Source: Vibrio mimicus CAIM 602 (lineage in GTDB: Bacteria; Pseudomonadota; Gammaproteobacteria; Enterobacterales; Vibrionaceae). From it: a stretch of DNA of 64,000 nucleotides. A program made the translations under genes and the position numbers. Below, in pieces: positions 1 to 7,908 of this stretch. Positions within the stretch are counted from its first letter, which is position 1. Each line of letters begins with the position of its first letter. Location of the stretch: the NCBI RefSeq assembly GCF_000338875.1, contig NZ_AOMO01000024.1, forward strand, positions 1 to 64,000. Direction: 5' to 3'. The notes beneath the pieces were generated by a model. The model was not told the origin of the DNA and did not search any database. It worked only from the letters and a program-made list of their open reading frames with translations.

Positions 1-1
1 G

Positions 2-217
2 TGGAAATTGTTATGGCTAAAGGTAGAAAAAAGCAAACCGCCGAAACACGCGCCAACAGTGCGCTGGGCTTATCTTGGCTTAGGGAAATTAGCTGGGTGG
101 CACGATAGTAAACGAACAGGAATAGTGGGCTGGGAGCGACTTTGGGAAGGATGGTTCAAACTACAAACCATCCTTGAAGGTTACGAGCTTGCAATGTCTC
201 TTGAGCATGAAATGTGA
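2..217 (+). mobile_element. Transposase, C-terminal part only (cut by window start)
   Basis: The reading frame is open from the left edge of the window and ends at the TGA at 215-217, giving about 71 C-terminal residues. The segment with KLAGWHDSKRTG and WERLWEGWFKL resembles the extreme C terminus of IS4-type transposases found in Vibrio and Shewanella. The family call is from memory of such sequences. No catalytic residues are visible because the DDE domain would lie upstream. The frame runs convergently toward torR. A short hairpin followed by a T run (about 229-248) lies after the stop. Whether the full element is intact cannot be judged here. Confidence 0.6.
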
Positions 218-295
218 TCAAGAGACAGGCAAACTGCCGGTTTTTTTATTTATCAAATTTTCACTAATTCAAAAAAGAATGAGTGAACACCAACA

Positions 296-1000
296 CTAGT
301 CACCCGCAAACATGTAGCCTTCACCATGCACAGTCACAAAAATCTGTGGGTTCTTTGGATCGATTTCCATCTTGGCACGCATACGACGGATCAGCACATC
401 AATTGTACGATCGTTTGGTGCATCCACTCGGTGACTGATCATGTTCAAAATACGTTCACGGCTCAACACTTGGTTTGGGTAAGAGGAAAGCGCCACCAGC
501 AGTTCATACTCGGCTTTGGTTAGCTTTACTGGCTCACCGTTACGGCTTAACGCACGGCGCTGAACATCAAATGTCCATTCGCCGAAATAAACCAACTTAT
601 CGTCTTGCTTGTCTGCATTTTTATCACGACGAGCAAGAGAAATGCGCCACAACAGATTCTTTACTCGAACCTGCAGCTCACGCAAATCAACTGGTTTTGT
701 GACATAGTCGTCTGCCCCCATTTCGAGGCCAACAATTTTGTCGATACTATCTGTGCGTCCTGTCACTAAAATAATGCCAATCTCCGACTGGCCGCGTAGT
801 TCTCGCGTCAATAACAAACCATCTTCACCGGGCAAATTAATGTCCAGTAGCACCAGATCAATATCATTGAGTTCTAGTGCTTCTCTCATTTGCGCGCCAC
901 TTTCCGCTTGTGTAACTTGGTAACCTTCATTTTGAAAGTAACCACTCAACTTACTACGGGTAACGAGGTCGTCTTCAACCACAAGTACGTGATAACTCAT
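296..1000 (-). CDS. torR: TorR, OmpR-family response regulator for TMAO respiration
   Basis: This 234-residue two-component response regulator has a receiver domain at about residues 4-118, with acidic pair E9/D10/D11, phospho-acceptor D53 in LLDINLPG and conserved K102 in VTKP. A winged-helix OmpR/PhoB DNA-binding domain follows at about 135-232. Length and sequence match TorR. TorR, phosphorylated by TorS, activates trimethylamine N-oxide reductase genes. It is divergent from torD, and that pairing supports TorR over ArcA, its close paralogue. No torS or torT gene is in the window. Candidate tor boxes lie in the shared upstream region. Confidence 0.88.
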   Translation of the reverse strand: MSYHVLVVEDDLVTRSKLSGYFQNEGYQVTQAESGAQMREALELNDIDLVLLDINLPGEDGLLLTRELRGQSEIGIILVTGRTDSIDKIVGLEMGADDYVTKPVDLRELQVRVKNLLWRISLARRDKNADKQDDKLVYFGEWTFDVQRRALSRNGEPVKLTKAEYELLVALSSYPNQVLSRERILNMISHRVDAPNDRTIDVLIRRMRAKMEIDPKNPQIFVTVHGEGYMFAGD

Positions 1001-1041
1001 AGTGCACCATTTTAAATAACTGGATTTATCGCAGGGTTATT

Positions 1042-1051
1042 CTATTCATAT
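1042..1051 (+). promoter_or_regulatory. Candidate tor box 1 (CTATTCATAT)
   Basis: The decamer CTATTCATAT differs at one position from the E. coli TorR half-site CTGTTCATAT (remembered consensus). It lies 42 bases upstream of torR, where autoregulation would act. The assignment is by sequence likeness only. Confidence 0.5.
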
Positions 1052-1173
1052 TTATTAATATTTCGAGAAAAATCGTGAGAAACCTCACTTTTTTTTGATT
1101 CAACTCAAGCTTCATTTAACATATTAATAACCCATTCTTTTATTTTCACAAGCTGTCATATTTAGCGCGATAG

Positions 1174-1183
1174 CTGTTCATTT
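1174..1183 (+). promoter_or_regulatory. Candidate tor box 2 (CTGTTCATTT)
   Basis: The decamer CTGTTCATTT also differs at one position from the E. coli tor box. It lies about 42 bases upstream of torD. A weaker copy, CTGTCATAT, begins at 1153, so a tandem pair about 21 bases apart (two helical turns) may face torD. Confidence 0.5.
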
Positions 1184-1224
1184 TTATGGTTTAGACTAAT
1201 AGCCAACCGATTGGGAGTGCAAAA

Positions 1225-1890
1225 ATGATACAAGAACTGAAAATCCTTAATGAAAAACGCGCAGAAATATATTGGTGGTTGTCTAGCCTGTTTATCAAAG
1301 AGCTTAGCGAACAAGATATTACGCACTATCACTCAGCCGAAATTCGCACTTTCTTAAGCGGTCTCGCAGACGAAGAGAGCCTAGCTGATGATGTGAGAAG
1401 CTTGATCGACGCGCTCAATCGTTTACAAGATCGCCAAGATGCTCAACTGGAACTCGCTGCAGATTTTTGTGATTTGTTTTTGAAATCGGATCGTGACTCA
1501 GCCCTACCTTATGCTTCAGTCTATACAGACAAAGGCCTGCTCAATGGCAAACCTGCACAGCAGATGCGTGAGCTGCTGGCCGCTCATGAGGTAAAAGTCG
1601 ACCAAAATCTCAATGAGCCTGCCGATCATCTGGCGATCCAACTCGATTTTCTGGCGCATCTTGTGATCAGCACTAATCAGCTTGAACAAAATTCTGAAGT
1701 GAATGCAGCATTGCAAGTGCAATCTGATTTCATCAGCCAACACTTACTCACTTGGTTACCCGTTTTTGTTGAACGCTGCACTCAGTTCGATACCTTTGGA
1801 CTATATGCTGCTGTAGCACGTTTGGCGTTAGCGTTTGTTAAGCAAGACCAAGGTTTCCTTGATGAGTTGAAGACCAATATCGAACCATAA
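1225..1890 (+). CDS. torD: TorD, chaperone of the TMAO reductase TorA
   Basis: This 221-residue, mainly helical protein has the TorD/DmsD family pattern, including the segment EPADHLAIQLDFLAHL, which matches the family E-P-x-D-H signature (here at about residues 131-135). TorD binds the apoenzyme and twin-arginine signal of TorA in the cytoplasm and promotes molybdenum-cofactor insertion before export. In E. coli torD is the last gene of torCAD. Here it stands alone, divergent from torR, so torCA must be elsewhere. The ATG at 1225 follows TTGGGAGTGCAAAA, giving a GGAG ribosome site. A terminator lies about 190 bases downstream. Confidence 0.9.
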   Translation: MIQELKILNEKRAEIYWWLSSLFIKELSEQDITHYHSAEIRTFLSGLADEESLADDVRSLIDALNRLQDRQDAQLELAADFCDLFLKSDRDSALPYASVYTDKGLLNGKPAQQMRELLAAHEVKVDQNLNEPADHLAIQLDFLAHLVISTNQLEQNSEVNAALQVQSDFISQHLLTWLPVFVERCTQFDTFGLYAAVARLALAFVKQDQGFLDELKTNIEP

Positions 1891-1929
1891 CTCGCCGTAT
1901 CGTTAATGCATTAATTTACGGTTTTGCAC

Positions 1930-1967
1930 CAAATCCCCCTTTTTCACTACAAATAGAAAGGGGATTG
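1930..1967. repeat. Imperfect inverted repeat downstream of torD
   Basis: Arms CCAAATCCCCCTTTTT and AGAAAGGGGATTGG are near complements around a loop of about 10 bases. No T run follows, so it is not a typical terminator. It could be an RNA-stabilising stem at the torD mRNA end or a small repetitive palindrome. Confidence 0.5.
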
Positions 1968-2045
1968 GCGAATTAATTGTGAATTAGCTTATAGTTTGAT
2001 GAATGAATTTCATTGCGGTGGACAAATTTGCAGTCTAAAATCCAC

Positions 2046-2061
2046 CCGCAAACGATAAAAA
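2046..2061 (+). promoter_or_regulatory. Possible PurR operator upstream of purR
   Basis: The sequence CCGCAAACGATAAAAA holds the left half-site CGCAAACG of the E. coli PurR box. The right half is degenerate. PurR is autoregulated in E. coli, but this site is 205 bases before the start codon and precedes a terminator, so confidence is low. Confidence 0.25.
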
Positions 2062-2075
2062 ACGAGTAAAAATCT

Positions 2076-2110
2076 AAACCGCTGTTTCTTGGCGGTTTTT
2101 GTATTTTTAT
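2076..2110 (+). terminator. Rho-independent terminator after torD
   Basis: The stem AAACCGC / GCGGTTT encloses a nine-base loop and is followed by a T-rich tail. It lies between torD and purR, both on the plus strand, so it ends the torD transcript. If purR transcription starts further upstream it would act as a leader attenuator. Confidence 0.75.
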
Positions 2111-2265
2111 TACTTTAGGCATTGTGATTGAAGCGCTTTACGTACGGCATAGTGTTGGACATACCCACACAGAGTGTGAAGATTCGCTCAGTCTCGCCTT
2201 ACTTCTGCTGATTTAATTAACCGATAACATTCGCTGGCATCAGCAGTCATCGACAGGAACACTCT

Positions 2266-3276
2266 ATGGCTACGATTAAAGATGTGGCGCGCCTTGCTGG
2301 CGTGTCGACTACCACCGTCTCTCACGTCATCAACAAAACTCGCTTTGTGGCTGAAACCACACAAGAAAAAGTGATGGAAGCGGTCAAACAACTCAACTAT
2401 GCTCCTAGTGCTGTAGCACGTAGTTTGAAGTGCAATACCACTCGCACAATCGGCATGTTAGTGACTCAATCAACAAACTTGTTTTTCTCTGAAGTTATCG
2501 ATGGTGTAGAAAGCTATTGTTACCGTCAGGGCTATACTCTGATCCTGTGTAACACGGGTGGCATTTATGAAAAGCAACGTGACTACATTCGTATGCTGGC
2601 TGAAAAACGTGTTGATGGCATTCTGGTCATGTGTTCAGACCTGACTCAAGAGCTACAAGAGATGCTGGATGCTCACAAGGATATTCCTAAAGTGATCATG
2701 GATTGGGGCCCAGAAACTCCGTATGCCGATAAAATCATCGACAACTCGGAAGAAGGCGGCTATTTAGCGACCAAATTCCTGATTGACCATGGACACACGA
2801 ATATTGCTTGTTTGAGCGGCCATTTTGTTAAAGCTGCCTGCCAAGAGCGCATTCAAGGTTTTCGACGTGCAATGGCGGAAGCAAAATTGCCTGTCAATGA
2901 AGATTGGATTTTAGAAGGCAACTTTGAGTGTGACACCGCAGTGCTAGCAGCCGACAAGATTATTGCTATGGATAAGCGCCCGACTGCCGTATTCTGTTTT
3001 AACGATACTATGGCGCTTGGTTTGATGAGCCGGTTGCAACAAAAAGGCATCCGTGTTCCAGAAGATATGTCTGTAATTGGTTATGACAATATTGAATTGG
3101 CGGAGTATTTCTCTCCTCCATTAACAACTGTACACCAACCCAAACGACGTGTAGGTAAGAATGCGTTCGAAATTTTGCTAGAACGTATTAAAGATAAAGA
3201 GCATGAGCGTCGGATTTTTGAAATGCATCCTGAAATTGTCGAACGCGACACAGTGAAAAACTTGACAAAATCCTAA
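2266..3276 (+). CDS. purR: PurR, LacI-family repressor of purine synthesis
   Basis: This 336-residue protein has an N-terminal LacI helix-turn-helix and hinge (residues 2-57: [21 protein letters not shown], then the [11 protein letters not shown] hinge segment). A periplasmic-binding-protein-like effector domain follows. PurR binds hypoxanthine or guanine as corepressor and represses the pur regulon. Sequence and length (E. coli PurR is 341 residues) fit PurR well, and torD-purR-tfoY is the V. cholerae order. The start is supported by AGGAACACTCT upstream of the ATG. Confidence 0.93.
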   Translation: MATIKDVARLAGVSTTTVSHVINKTRFVAETTQEKVMEAVKQLNYAPSAVARSLKCNTTRTIGMLVTQSTNLFFSEVIDGVESYCYRQGYTLILCNTGGIYEKQRDYIRMLAEKRVDGILVMCSDLTQELQEMLDAHKDIPKVIMDWGPETPYADKIIDNSEEGGYLATKFLIDHGHTNIACLSGHFVKAACQERIQGFRRAMAEAKLPVNEDWILEGNFECDTAVLAADKIIAMDKRPTAVFCFNDTMALGLMSRLQQKGIRVPEDMSVIGYDNIELAEYFSPPLTTVHQPKRRVGKNAFEILLERIKDKEHERRIFEMHPEIVERDTVKNLTKS

Positions 3277-3434
3277 CTTTCCTGACAATTCATAGGGTCT
3301 ATATTTGAAAGCTTGTCACATAAATATGACAAAACTGATGTAGAACTAGTATTATTAACTGGGCGCATTCTCACAATTGAAATATCAATATGTGAGAATA
3401 ACCCAAGAACGATTATTTTTTATCAGGAAAAATG

Positions 3435-3524
3435 TCACGCACAGGGCAAACCATTTGAAAAAGTGGGACGCAAAGCCTCCGGCCTAAACCAGAGTTCATG
3501 GTAGGTAGCGGGGTTACCGATGGC
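3435..3524 (+). ncRNA. Class I cyclic di-GMP riboswitch (GEMM-I, Vc2 type)
   Basis: The segment carries the GEMM-I hallmarks in order: CACGCACAGGGCAAACC, then GGGACGCAAAGCCTCCGGCCTAAACC, a variable hairpin loop, and GGTAGGTAGCGGGGTTACCGATGG. This is the core of the V. cholerae Vc2 aptamer, which lies in the same place upstream of tfoY. Tetraloop receptor and tetraloop (P2/P3) elements and the G of GCAAA and C of ACCGA used in ligand contact appear intact. The P2 apical loop (ATTTGAAA) and the P3 tip (AGAGTTCAT) differ from Vc2 as remembered. About 110 bases separate it from the tfoY start. No clear intrinsic terminator is visible in between, so control of translation is more likely. Confidence 0.96.
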
Positions 3525-3635
3525 AAAAATGCATACACTATGTTGACTCATCATTGACACTGACGATGCATGCTTTTGCTAATTTTCTCGGACCTGATTT
3601 GGTGGCGTATGTAACAATACTCCGAGACTAACAGC

Positions 3636-4223
3636 ATGAATAAACCAGTATTAAAAGATTCAATGCGGCTCTTTGAGCAGCTAGGACGTGTTAAATCTCG
3701 TTCAATGTTTGGTGGCTTTGGTATTTTCGTCGACGAAACTATGTTTGCACTTGTGGTTAACGATACGCTGCACATCCGTGCAGACGATGCCACAATCGAG
3801 AAGTTCAAGCAGCAAGGTTACGAGCCTTATGTTTACAAAAAACGTGGCTTCCCTGTTGTGACTAAATACTACGCTTTGCCTGATGATTGTTGGAATGAAC
3901 CCGCTTTTATCTTAAGCGAAGCTCGTACTGCACTTGAGGTCGCTAAGACCGAACGTGAAACTCAAGCACAAGCAAAGCCTGACCGTTTGAAAGATCTTCC
4001 CAACTTGCGTTTAGCAACCGAAAGAATGCTCAAGAAAGCGGGTATCGAGACTGTTGAGTCTCTTCACTCTCTTGGTTCTGTCGAAGCTTATAAAGCCATT
4101 CAACGCACGCATACGGCAGAAGTTAGCTTAGAGTTACTCTGGGCTTTAGAAGGTGCCATAGAAGGCAAACATTGGTCGGTGATCCCGCAGAACCGTCGCG
4201 ACGAATTACTAAGACACCTTTAA
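3636..4223 (+). CDS. tfoY: TfoY, TfoX/Sxy-family regulator under c-di-GMP riboswitch
   Basis: This 195-residue protein has a TfoX N-terminal domain (about 6-100, starting [24 protein letters not shown]) and a TfoX C-terminal helical domain (about 112-195). It is the paralogue of TfoX. In V. cholerae TfoY drives motility and type VI secretion rather than chitin-induced competence (established knowledge). The riboswitch in its 5' leader couples expression to cyclic di-GMP. The start codon ATG 3636 gives the family N terminus directly. A strong terminator follows at 4291. Confidence 0.93.
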   Translation: MNKPVLKDSMRLFEQLGRVKSRSMFGGFGIFVDETMFALVVNDTLHIRADDATIEKFKQQGYEPYVYKKRGFPVVTKYYALPDDCWNEPAFILSEARTALEVAKTERETQAQAKPDRLKDLPNLRLATERMLKKAGIETVESLHSLGSVEAYKAIQRTHTAEVSLELLWALEGAIEGKHWSVIPQNRRDELLRHL

Positions 4224-4290
4224 TTTTCCGTTTTAAGTTCGTTGGTTTTCTATACCACTTTGTGTTCTTACGGTTTGCAGCAAAGTTAAA

Positions 4291-4320
4291 TAACGCGTCC
4301 ATCGGGCGCGTTATTTTTTT
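4291..4320 (+). terminator. Rho-independent terminator after tfoY
   Basis: The stem TAACGCG / CGCGTTA around a nine-base loop is followed by seven T residues. Confidence 0.9.
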
Positions 4321-4479
4321 GAAAGAAATTCCGCCTTTCCCCTGTCTTTATTCCATAGTCTCATTAATAACAACACTTACGACGAATTGGCTCTGAGTGG
4401 ATATACTTAATTTAGACGACATGTGACTACTGAATACCTCACAGCATTCATCAATTTTAAGTGATTACTAGGATTTCTA

Positions 4480-5169
4480 ATGAACAGAAAGCTCATCATC
4501 GCCCTAATCTTGATTGCGATAGCCGCCCTGTTGGTGACGCAATTTAGCCAATACCTCACGTTAGAAGTGGCGAAAGCGAAGCAGGCCGAGTTAGCGAGTT
4601 ATATCGACGCCCATCTTCTGCAAGCCGCACTCATCTATTTTGTTGTGTATGTACTGTTGACGGCCTTTTCCATTCCGGGAGCCACCGTTGTAACCCTGCT
4701 TGGTGCTGCGCTGTTTGGGTTTTGGCTGAGTCTTTTATTAGCCTCCTTTGCCAGTACCATTGGCGCTACCCTAGCCTTTCTTAGTAGTCGTTTTTTGCTG
4801 CGTGATTGGGTTCAATCTAAATTCGCCGAAAAATTGTTAACGATTAACCAAGGTGTTGAACGTGATGGTGCTTTTTATTTACTTTCATTGCGTTTAATCC
4901 CCGTTTTTCCATTTTTCTTAATCAACTTAGTCATGGGGCTAACTCCAATTTCGACTTGGCGCTATTACTGGGTGAGTCAACTCGGTATGCTGCCGGGTAC
5001 ATCAGTCTACTTAAATGCAGGGACACAATTAGCGGAAATATCCAGCTTAGGAGAGATTATCTCGCTTCCAGTATTAGCCTCTTTTGTATTACTGGGTGTG
5101 TTTCCAATAATAGTGAAATGGCTTATGGGTAAATTTCAGCAGCGTGCTGCACCATCATCAGCCAAATAG
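4480..5169 (+). CDS. TVP38/TMEM64 (DedA-like, VTT domain) inner-membrane protein
   Basis: This 229-residue membrane protein starts with one hydrophobic helix (about 4-22), followed by the VTT/SNARE-associated core (about 50-200). The core contains SIPGATVVTLLGAALFG and the LRLIPVFPFFLINLVMGL segment typical of TVP38 proteins, and a last helix lies at about 198-216. Family members are linked to lipid scramblase or half-transporter activity in membrane homeostasis; the bacterial substrate is unknown. It is followed after 29 bases by a small zinc-ribbon protein on the same strand, perhaps co-transcribed. Confidence 0.85.
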   Translation: MNRKLIIALILIAIAALLVTQFSQYLTLEVAKAKQAELASYIDAHLLQAALIYFVVYVLLTAFSIPGATVVTLLGAALFGFWLSLLLASFASTIGATLAFLSSRFLLRDWVQSKFAEKLLTINQGVERDGAFYLLSLRLIPVFPFFLINLVMGLTPISTWRYYWVSQLGMLPGTSVYLNAGTQLAEISSLGEIISLPVLASFVLLGVFPIIVKWLMGKFQQRAAPSSAK

Positions 5170-5198
5170 CAGTAACGAAACAACAAAGATGAGAGCTA

Positions 5199-5510
5199 AT
5201 GAAGATCTACACGGCCAATAACCCACTAGAAGCTCACATGCTGATGCAATTACTGCGTCAGCAGGGCATTGAGTGTGAATTACGTGGAGAAATGCTCTTT
5301 GCGCTGCGCGGTGAGATTCCGTTCGACCAAAACAGCGCACCTTCGCTTTGGTTAATAAAACCAACCCAACAAGAAGCCGCACAGAGAATTATTGCGGATT
5401 TCTTAAATCCTCCAATGGCTGATCGTTGGTTGTGCCCTCAGTGTGGTGAAAGCCATGAGGGCCAATTTGCTGTTTGCTGGCAGTGTGGTTATAGCCAGTC
5501 TGAACAATGA
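5199..5510 (+). CDS. DUF2007-type small protein with C-terminal zinc ribbon
   Basis: This 103-residue protein has an N-terminal alpha/beta segment, MKIYTANNPLEAHMLMQLLRQQGIE, like DUF2007 (putative signal-transducing) proteins. Its C terminus has CPQCGESHEG...CWQCG, two CxxC knuckles that should bind one zinc ion. The function is unknown. Its stop (5508-5510) is only five bases from the stop of the convergent hydrolase gene, with no terminator hairpin between, so the two transcripts probably overlap at their 3' ends. Confidence 0.8.
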   Translation: MKIYTANNPLEAHMLMQLLRQQGIECELRGEMLFALRGEIPFDQNSAPSLWLIKPTQQEAAQRIIADFLNPPMADRWLCPQCGESHEGQFAVCWQCGYSQSEQ

Positions 5511-5515
5511 AAGAT

Positions 5516-6322
5516 TTAGCGGATCTGACGCTGGATAAACTCAATCGAGCGCTGATTAAACAACTCCGGCTGCTCTACATTACACACATGGCCGCAATTC
5601 GGAATTTCATACAGCTCACTCTGCGCATGCAGTGCTACCATCTCCTTCACCGGATGGATGAACATGTAGTCCTTCTCTCCCATCAAATACAGAGTCGGAA
5701 TAGGCAGTTCACGATCACGGAAGTAACGCATGAGTGGGTTAACTTCTGCCGTTAACGTAAACCAGCGCTTGAATTCTTTTTGGCAAAGCTTTTGAGCTTC
5801 ACGAATAAAAAGGTGGCGAGATTCTTTCTGGCTGCGCTGTGGCATCACTATGTAAGCAAATAAACGATAGAGCCACATGTAAGGGATTAGGTGTTTACTC
5901 AGATGCCCAAGTTTAACCAGAACCTGCGAGCGTGTATTAAGCCTCGTTACCGCACCGCCAAGCACCATAGAATTGACTCGATGAGTCGCAAGCTCGGCAA
6001 GATTACGTACTATGATGGTTCCCAATGACATTCCCACAAAGTGCGCTGACTGGATTTTCAGGTGATCCAGTACTTTTAGTACATCAAGGGTTACGGTTTT
6101 AAAGGTATAGCGGTTGGCAATCCAATCACGCAGTAATTGATGTGATTTGCCATGCCCGCGCAAGTCGATCAGCAGTAAATTAAAATGCTGACGATATGCT
6201 TTGATCTGTTTAAACCATATCGAAGAACTGCCTCCTGCACCATGTACGAAAACCACCCACTCGTTACTGGTAGGATGAAGATAGGTTTTATGGAATAGGA
6301 CTTTTTCGGCAATAGCAGTCAT
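5516..6322 (-). CDS. Alpha/beta-fold hydrolase
   Basis: This 268-residue protein has a typical alpha/beta hydrolase layout: oxyanion segment FVHGAGGSSS (about 25-34), nucleophile elbow GMSLG (serine near residue 99), acid candidate in MGEKDYMF (about 217), and histidine in CGHVCNVEQPELF (about 245). No signal peptide is visible, so it is probably cytoplasmic. The closest relatives are generic esterase/lipase-like hydrolases; the substrate cannot be deduced. A terminator for the upstream glgA transcript separates it from the glycogen genes. Confidence 0.85.
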   Translation of the reverse strand: MTAIAEKVLFHKTYLHPTSNEWVVFVHGAGGSSSIWFKQIKAYRQHFNLLLIDLRGHGKSHQLLRDWIANRYTFKTVTLDVLKVLDHLKIQSAHFVGMSLGTIIVRNLAELATHRVNSMVLGGAVTRLNTRSQVLVKLGHLSKHLIPYMWLYRLFAYIVMPQRSQKESRHLFIREAQKLCQKEFKRWFTLTAEVNPLMRYFRDRELPIPTLYLMGEKDYMFIHPVKEMVALHAQSELYEIPNCGHVCNVEQPELFNQRSIEFIQRQIR

Positions 6323-6409
6323 CGGAACCTCTTTGTTACGCAGGCCAAGACTACCACAAACTCAGTGTGGAGAATTACTCCAGTTGTAAGAAACTGTTGA
6401 GCAGAGCAG

Positions 6410-6440
6410 AAAAAACAAAGGCACCTAATGGTGCCTTTGT
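6410..6440 (-). terminator. Rho-independent terminator after glgA
   Basis: A perfect 11-bp stem (arms ACAAAGGCACC and GGTGCCTTTGT, 4-base loop) is followed on the minus strand by six T residues. Confidence 0.92.
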
Positions 6441-6452
6441 AAGTATCTTCGC

Positions 6453-7907
6453 TTAGCCAAATCGCGCTAATCGATACATCTTCATATACTCTTGCGCCGA
6501 TTCTTCCCAACTGAAGTTTTGCTGCATTGCTCGTTGCTGCACTTTCAGCATCTCCTCCGGCTCTTGGAGATAGAAGAGTAACGCACGCTGCATGGTGATC
6601 AATAGAGCCTCTGGCGTCGGTTCTTGATAACCAAAACCTGTCGCTCGCTCTGGGAATTTATCGTAGTCATTCACCGTATCTTTCAACCCGCCAACTTCTC
6701 TTACGATAGGCAAGGTACCATAAGCCATACTGTAGATCTGATTGAGTCCACATGCCTCAAACTCTGATGGCATGAGGAAGAAATCCGATCCTGCTTCAAC
6801 CCAGTGTGCTAAACGTTCACTGTATGTCTCCACAAAAGCAAACTTATTACGATGATGATGCGCGATTTTCGTTAATCGAGCGGCAACCTCAGGCTCACCA
6901 GTCCCCACAATCACCACTTGCACCTTATTACGCAAGAAGTGCTCTAGAATCGGCAACAAATAATGGAAGCCTTTCTGATGCGTTAGGCGACACACCATGC
7001 CAAACATCGGAACATTGGCAACTGGCAGATGTAGCTCCTCTTGCAAGGCGGTTTTGCACAGCGCTTTGCCCTTACGCATCGAGTCCGGTTCATCACTGTA
7101 AGTTGTTGGTAAATAATGATCCGTTCTTGGATTCCACTCACTGTAATCACAGCCGTTCACAATGCCGTGCAAATCCCGCGCTCGGCGCACAAAATCATCC
7201 ACCAACCCATGTGCACCCAATGGCGTTAATAGCTCAGAGGCATAATTAGGGCTCACCGCGTTAATTTTGTCGGCAAAGGCAATCCCTGCACGCAGCATGC
7301 TGACATGGTCATGACCATATTGCAGAAATTCCATACCTGACAAATTAAGCTCTGGGATCACTTCAAGTTGGTGGTAAGAGAAAATCCCTTTGAAAATGGC
7401 GTTATGCACCGTTAATACGCTTTTTACCTGCTCAAAAAAGCTGTCATAGCGATAACGAGTTTTGAGTAAGAAAGGCACTAAACCAGTATGCCAATCATTG
7501 GCGTGAATAATATCCGGTTGAATCCCCAATTTAGGGAGTACGTCCAAACACGCTGCGGAGAAAAATCCAAAACGTTCACCATTATCGGAATACGCCTGAT
7601 TGTTCTCCGCATACAGCGCCGGGCGATCAAAATAGGCTGGGCAGTCAATCAAATAGACTGGCACCCCATCTAAATCACGTTTGAGCACTCGATAAGAAGT
7701 GTGCGGCCAGTGAGTCAGTTCGGTTTCTAGTACTAACTCTGCCTCTTCTCTGCCCGGAACTGAACGATAAGCAGGCAGCGCAATGGCTACCTGCTGATGC
7801 AACGCTTTCAACGCCTGTGGTAGTGCTTTAGCAACGTCTGCCAAGCCCCCACTTTTTACCAGCCCCTGTACTTCTGAAACGGTAAACCAAACGTTGAGTT
7901 GTTCCAT
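6453..7907 (-). CDS. glgA: GlgA, glycogen synthase (ADP-glucose type)
   Basis: This 484-residue GT5 glycosyltransferase transfers glucose from ADP-glucose to the growing alpha-1,4-glucan. The N-terminal ADP-glucose-binding signature KSGGL is at residues 18-22 (EVQGLVKSGGLADVAKALP). The C-terminal Rossmann domain has the EACGLNQIYSMAYGT loop. The length is normal for GlgA. The start codon lies one base after the glgC stop, so the genes form a tightly coupled glgC-glgA operon. Branching enzyme and phosphorylase genes are not in the window. Confidence 0.96.
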   Translation of the reverse strand: MEQLNVWFTVSEVQGLVKSGGLADVAKALPQALKALHQQVAIALPAYRSVPGREEAELVLETELTHWPHTSYRVLKRDLDGVPVYLIDCPAYFDRPALYAENNQAYSDNGERFGFFSAACLDVLPKLGIQPDIIHANDWHTGLVPFLLKTRYRYDSFFEQVKSVLTVHNAIFKGIFSYHQLEVIPELNLSGMEFLQYGHDHVSMLRAGIAFADKINAVSPNYASELLTPLGAHGLVDDFVRRARDLHGIVNGCDYSEWNPRTDHYLPTTYSDEPDSMRKGKALCKTALQEELHLPVANVPMFGMVCRLTHQKGFHYLLPILEHFLRNKVQVVIVGTGEPEVAARLTKIAHHHRNKFAFVETYSERLAHWVEAGSDFFLMPSEFEACGLNQIYSMAYGTLPIVREVGGLKDTVNDYDKFPERATGFGYQEPTPEALLITMQRALLFYLQEPEEMLKVQQRAMQQNFSWEESAQEYMKMYRLARFG

Positions 7908-7908
7908 T

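Noticed and set aside
3313..3504. Open frame of 63 codons upstream of tfoY
   Set aside because: It runs through the riboswitch aptamer and has no ribosome site; it is an RNA leader, not a gene.
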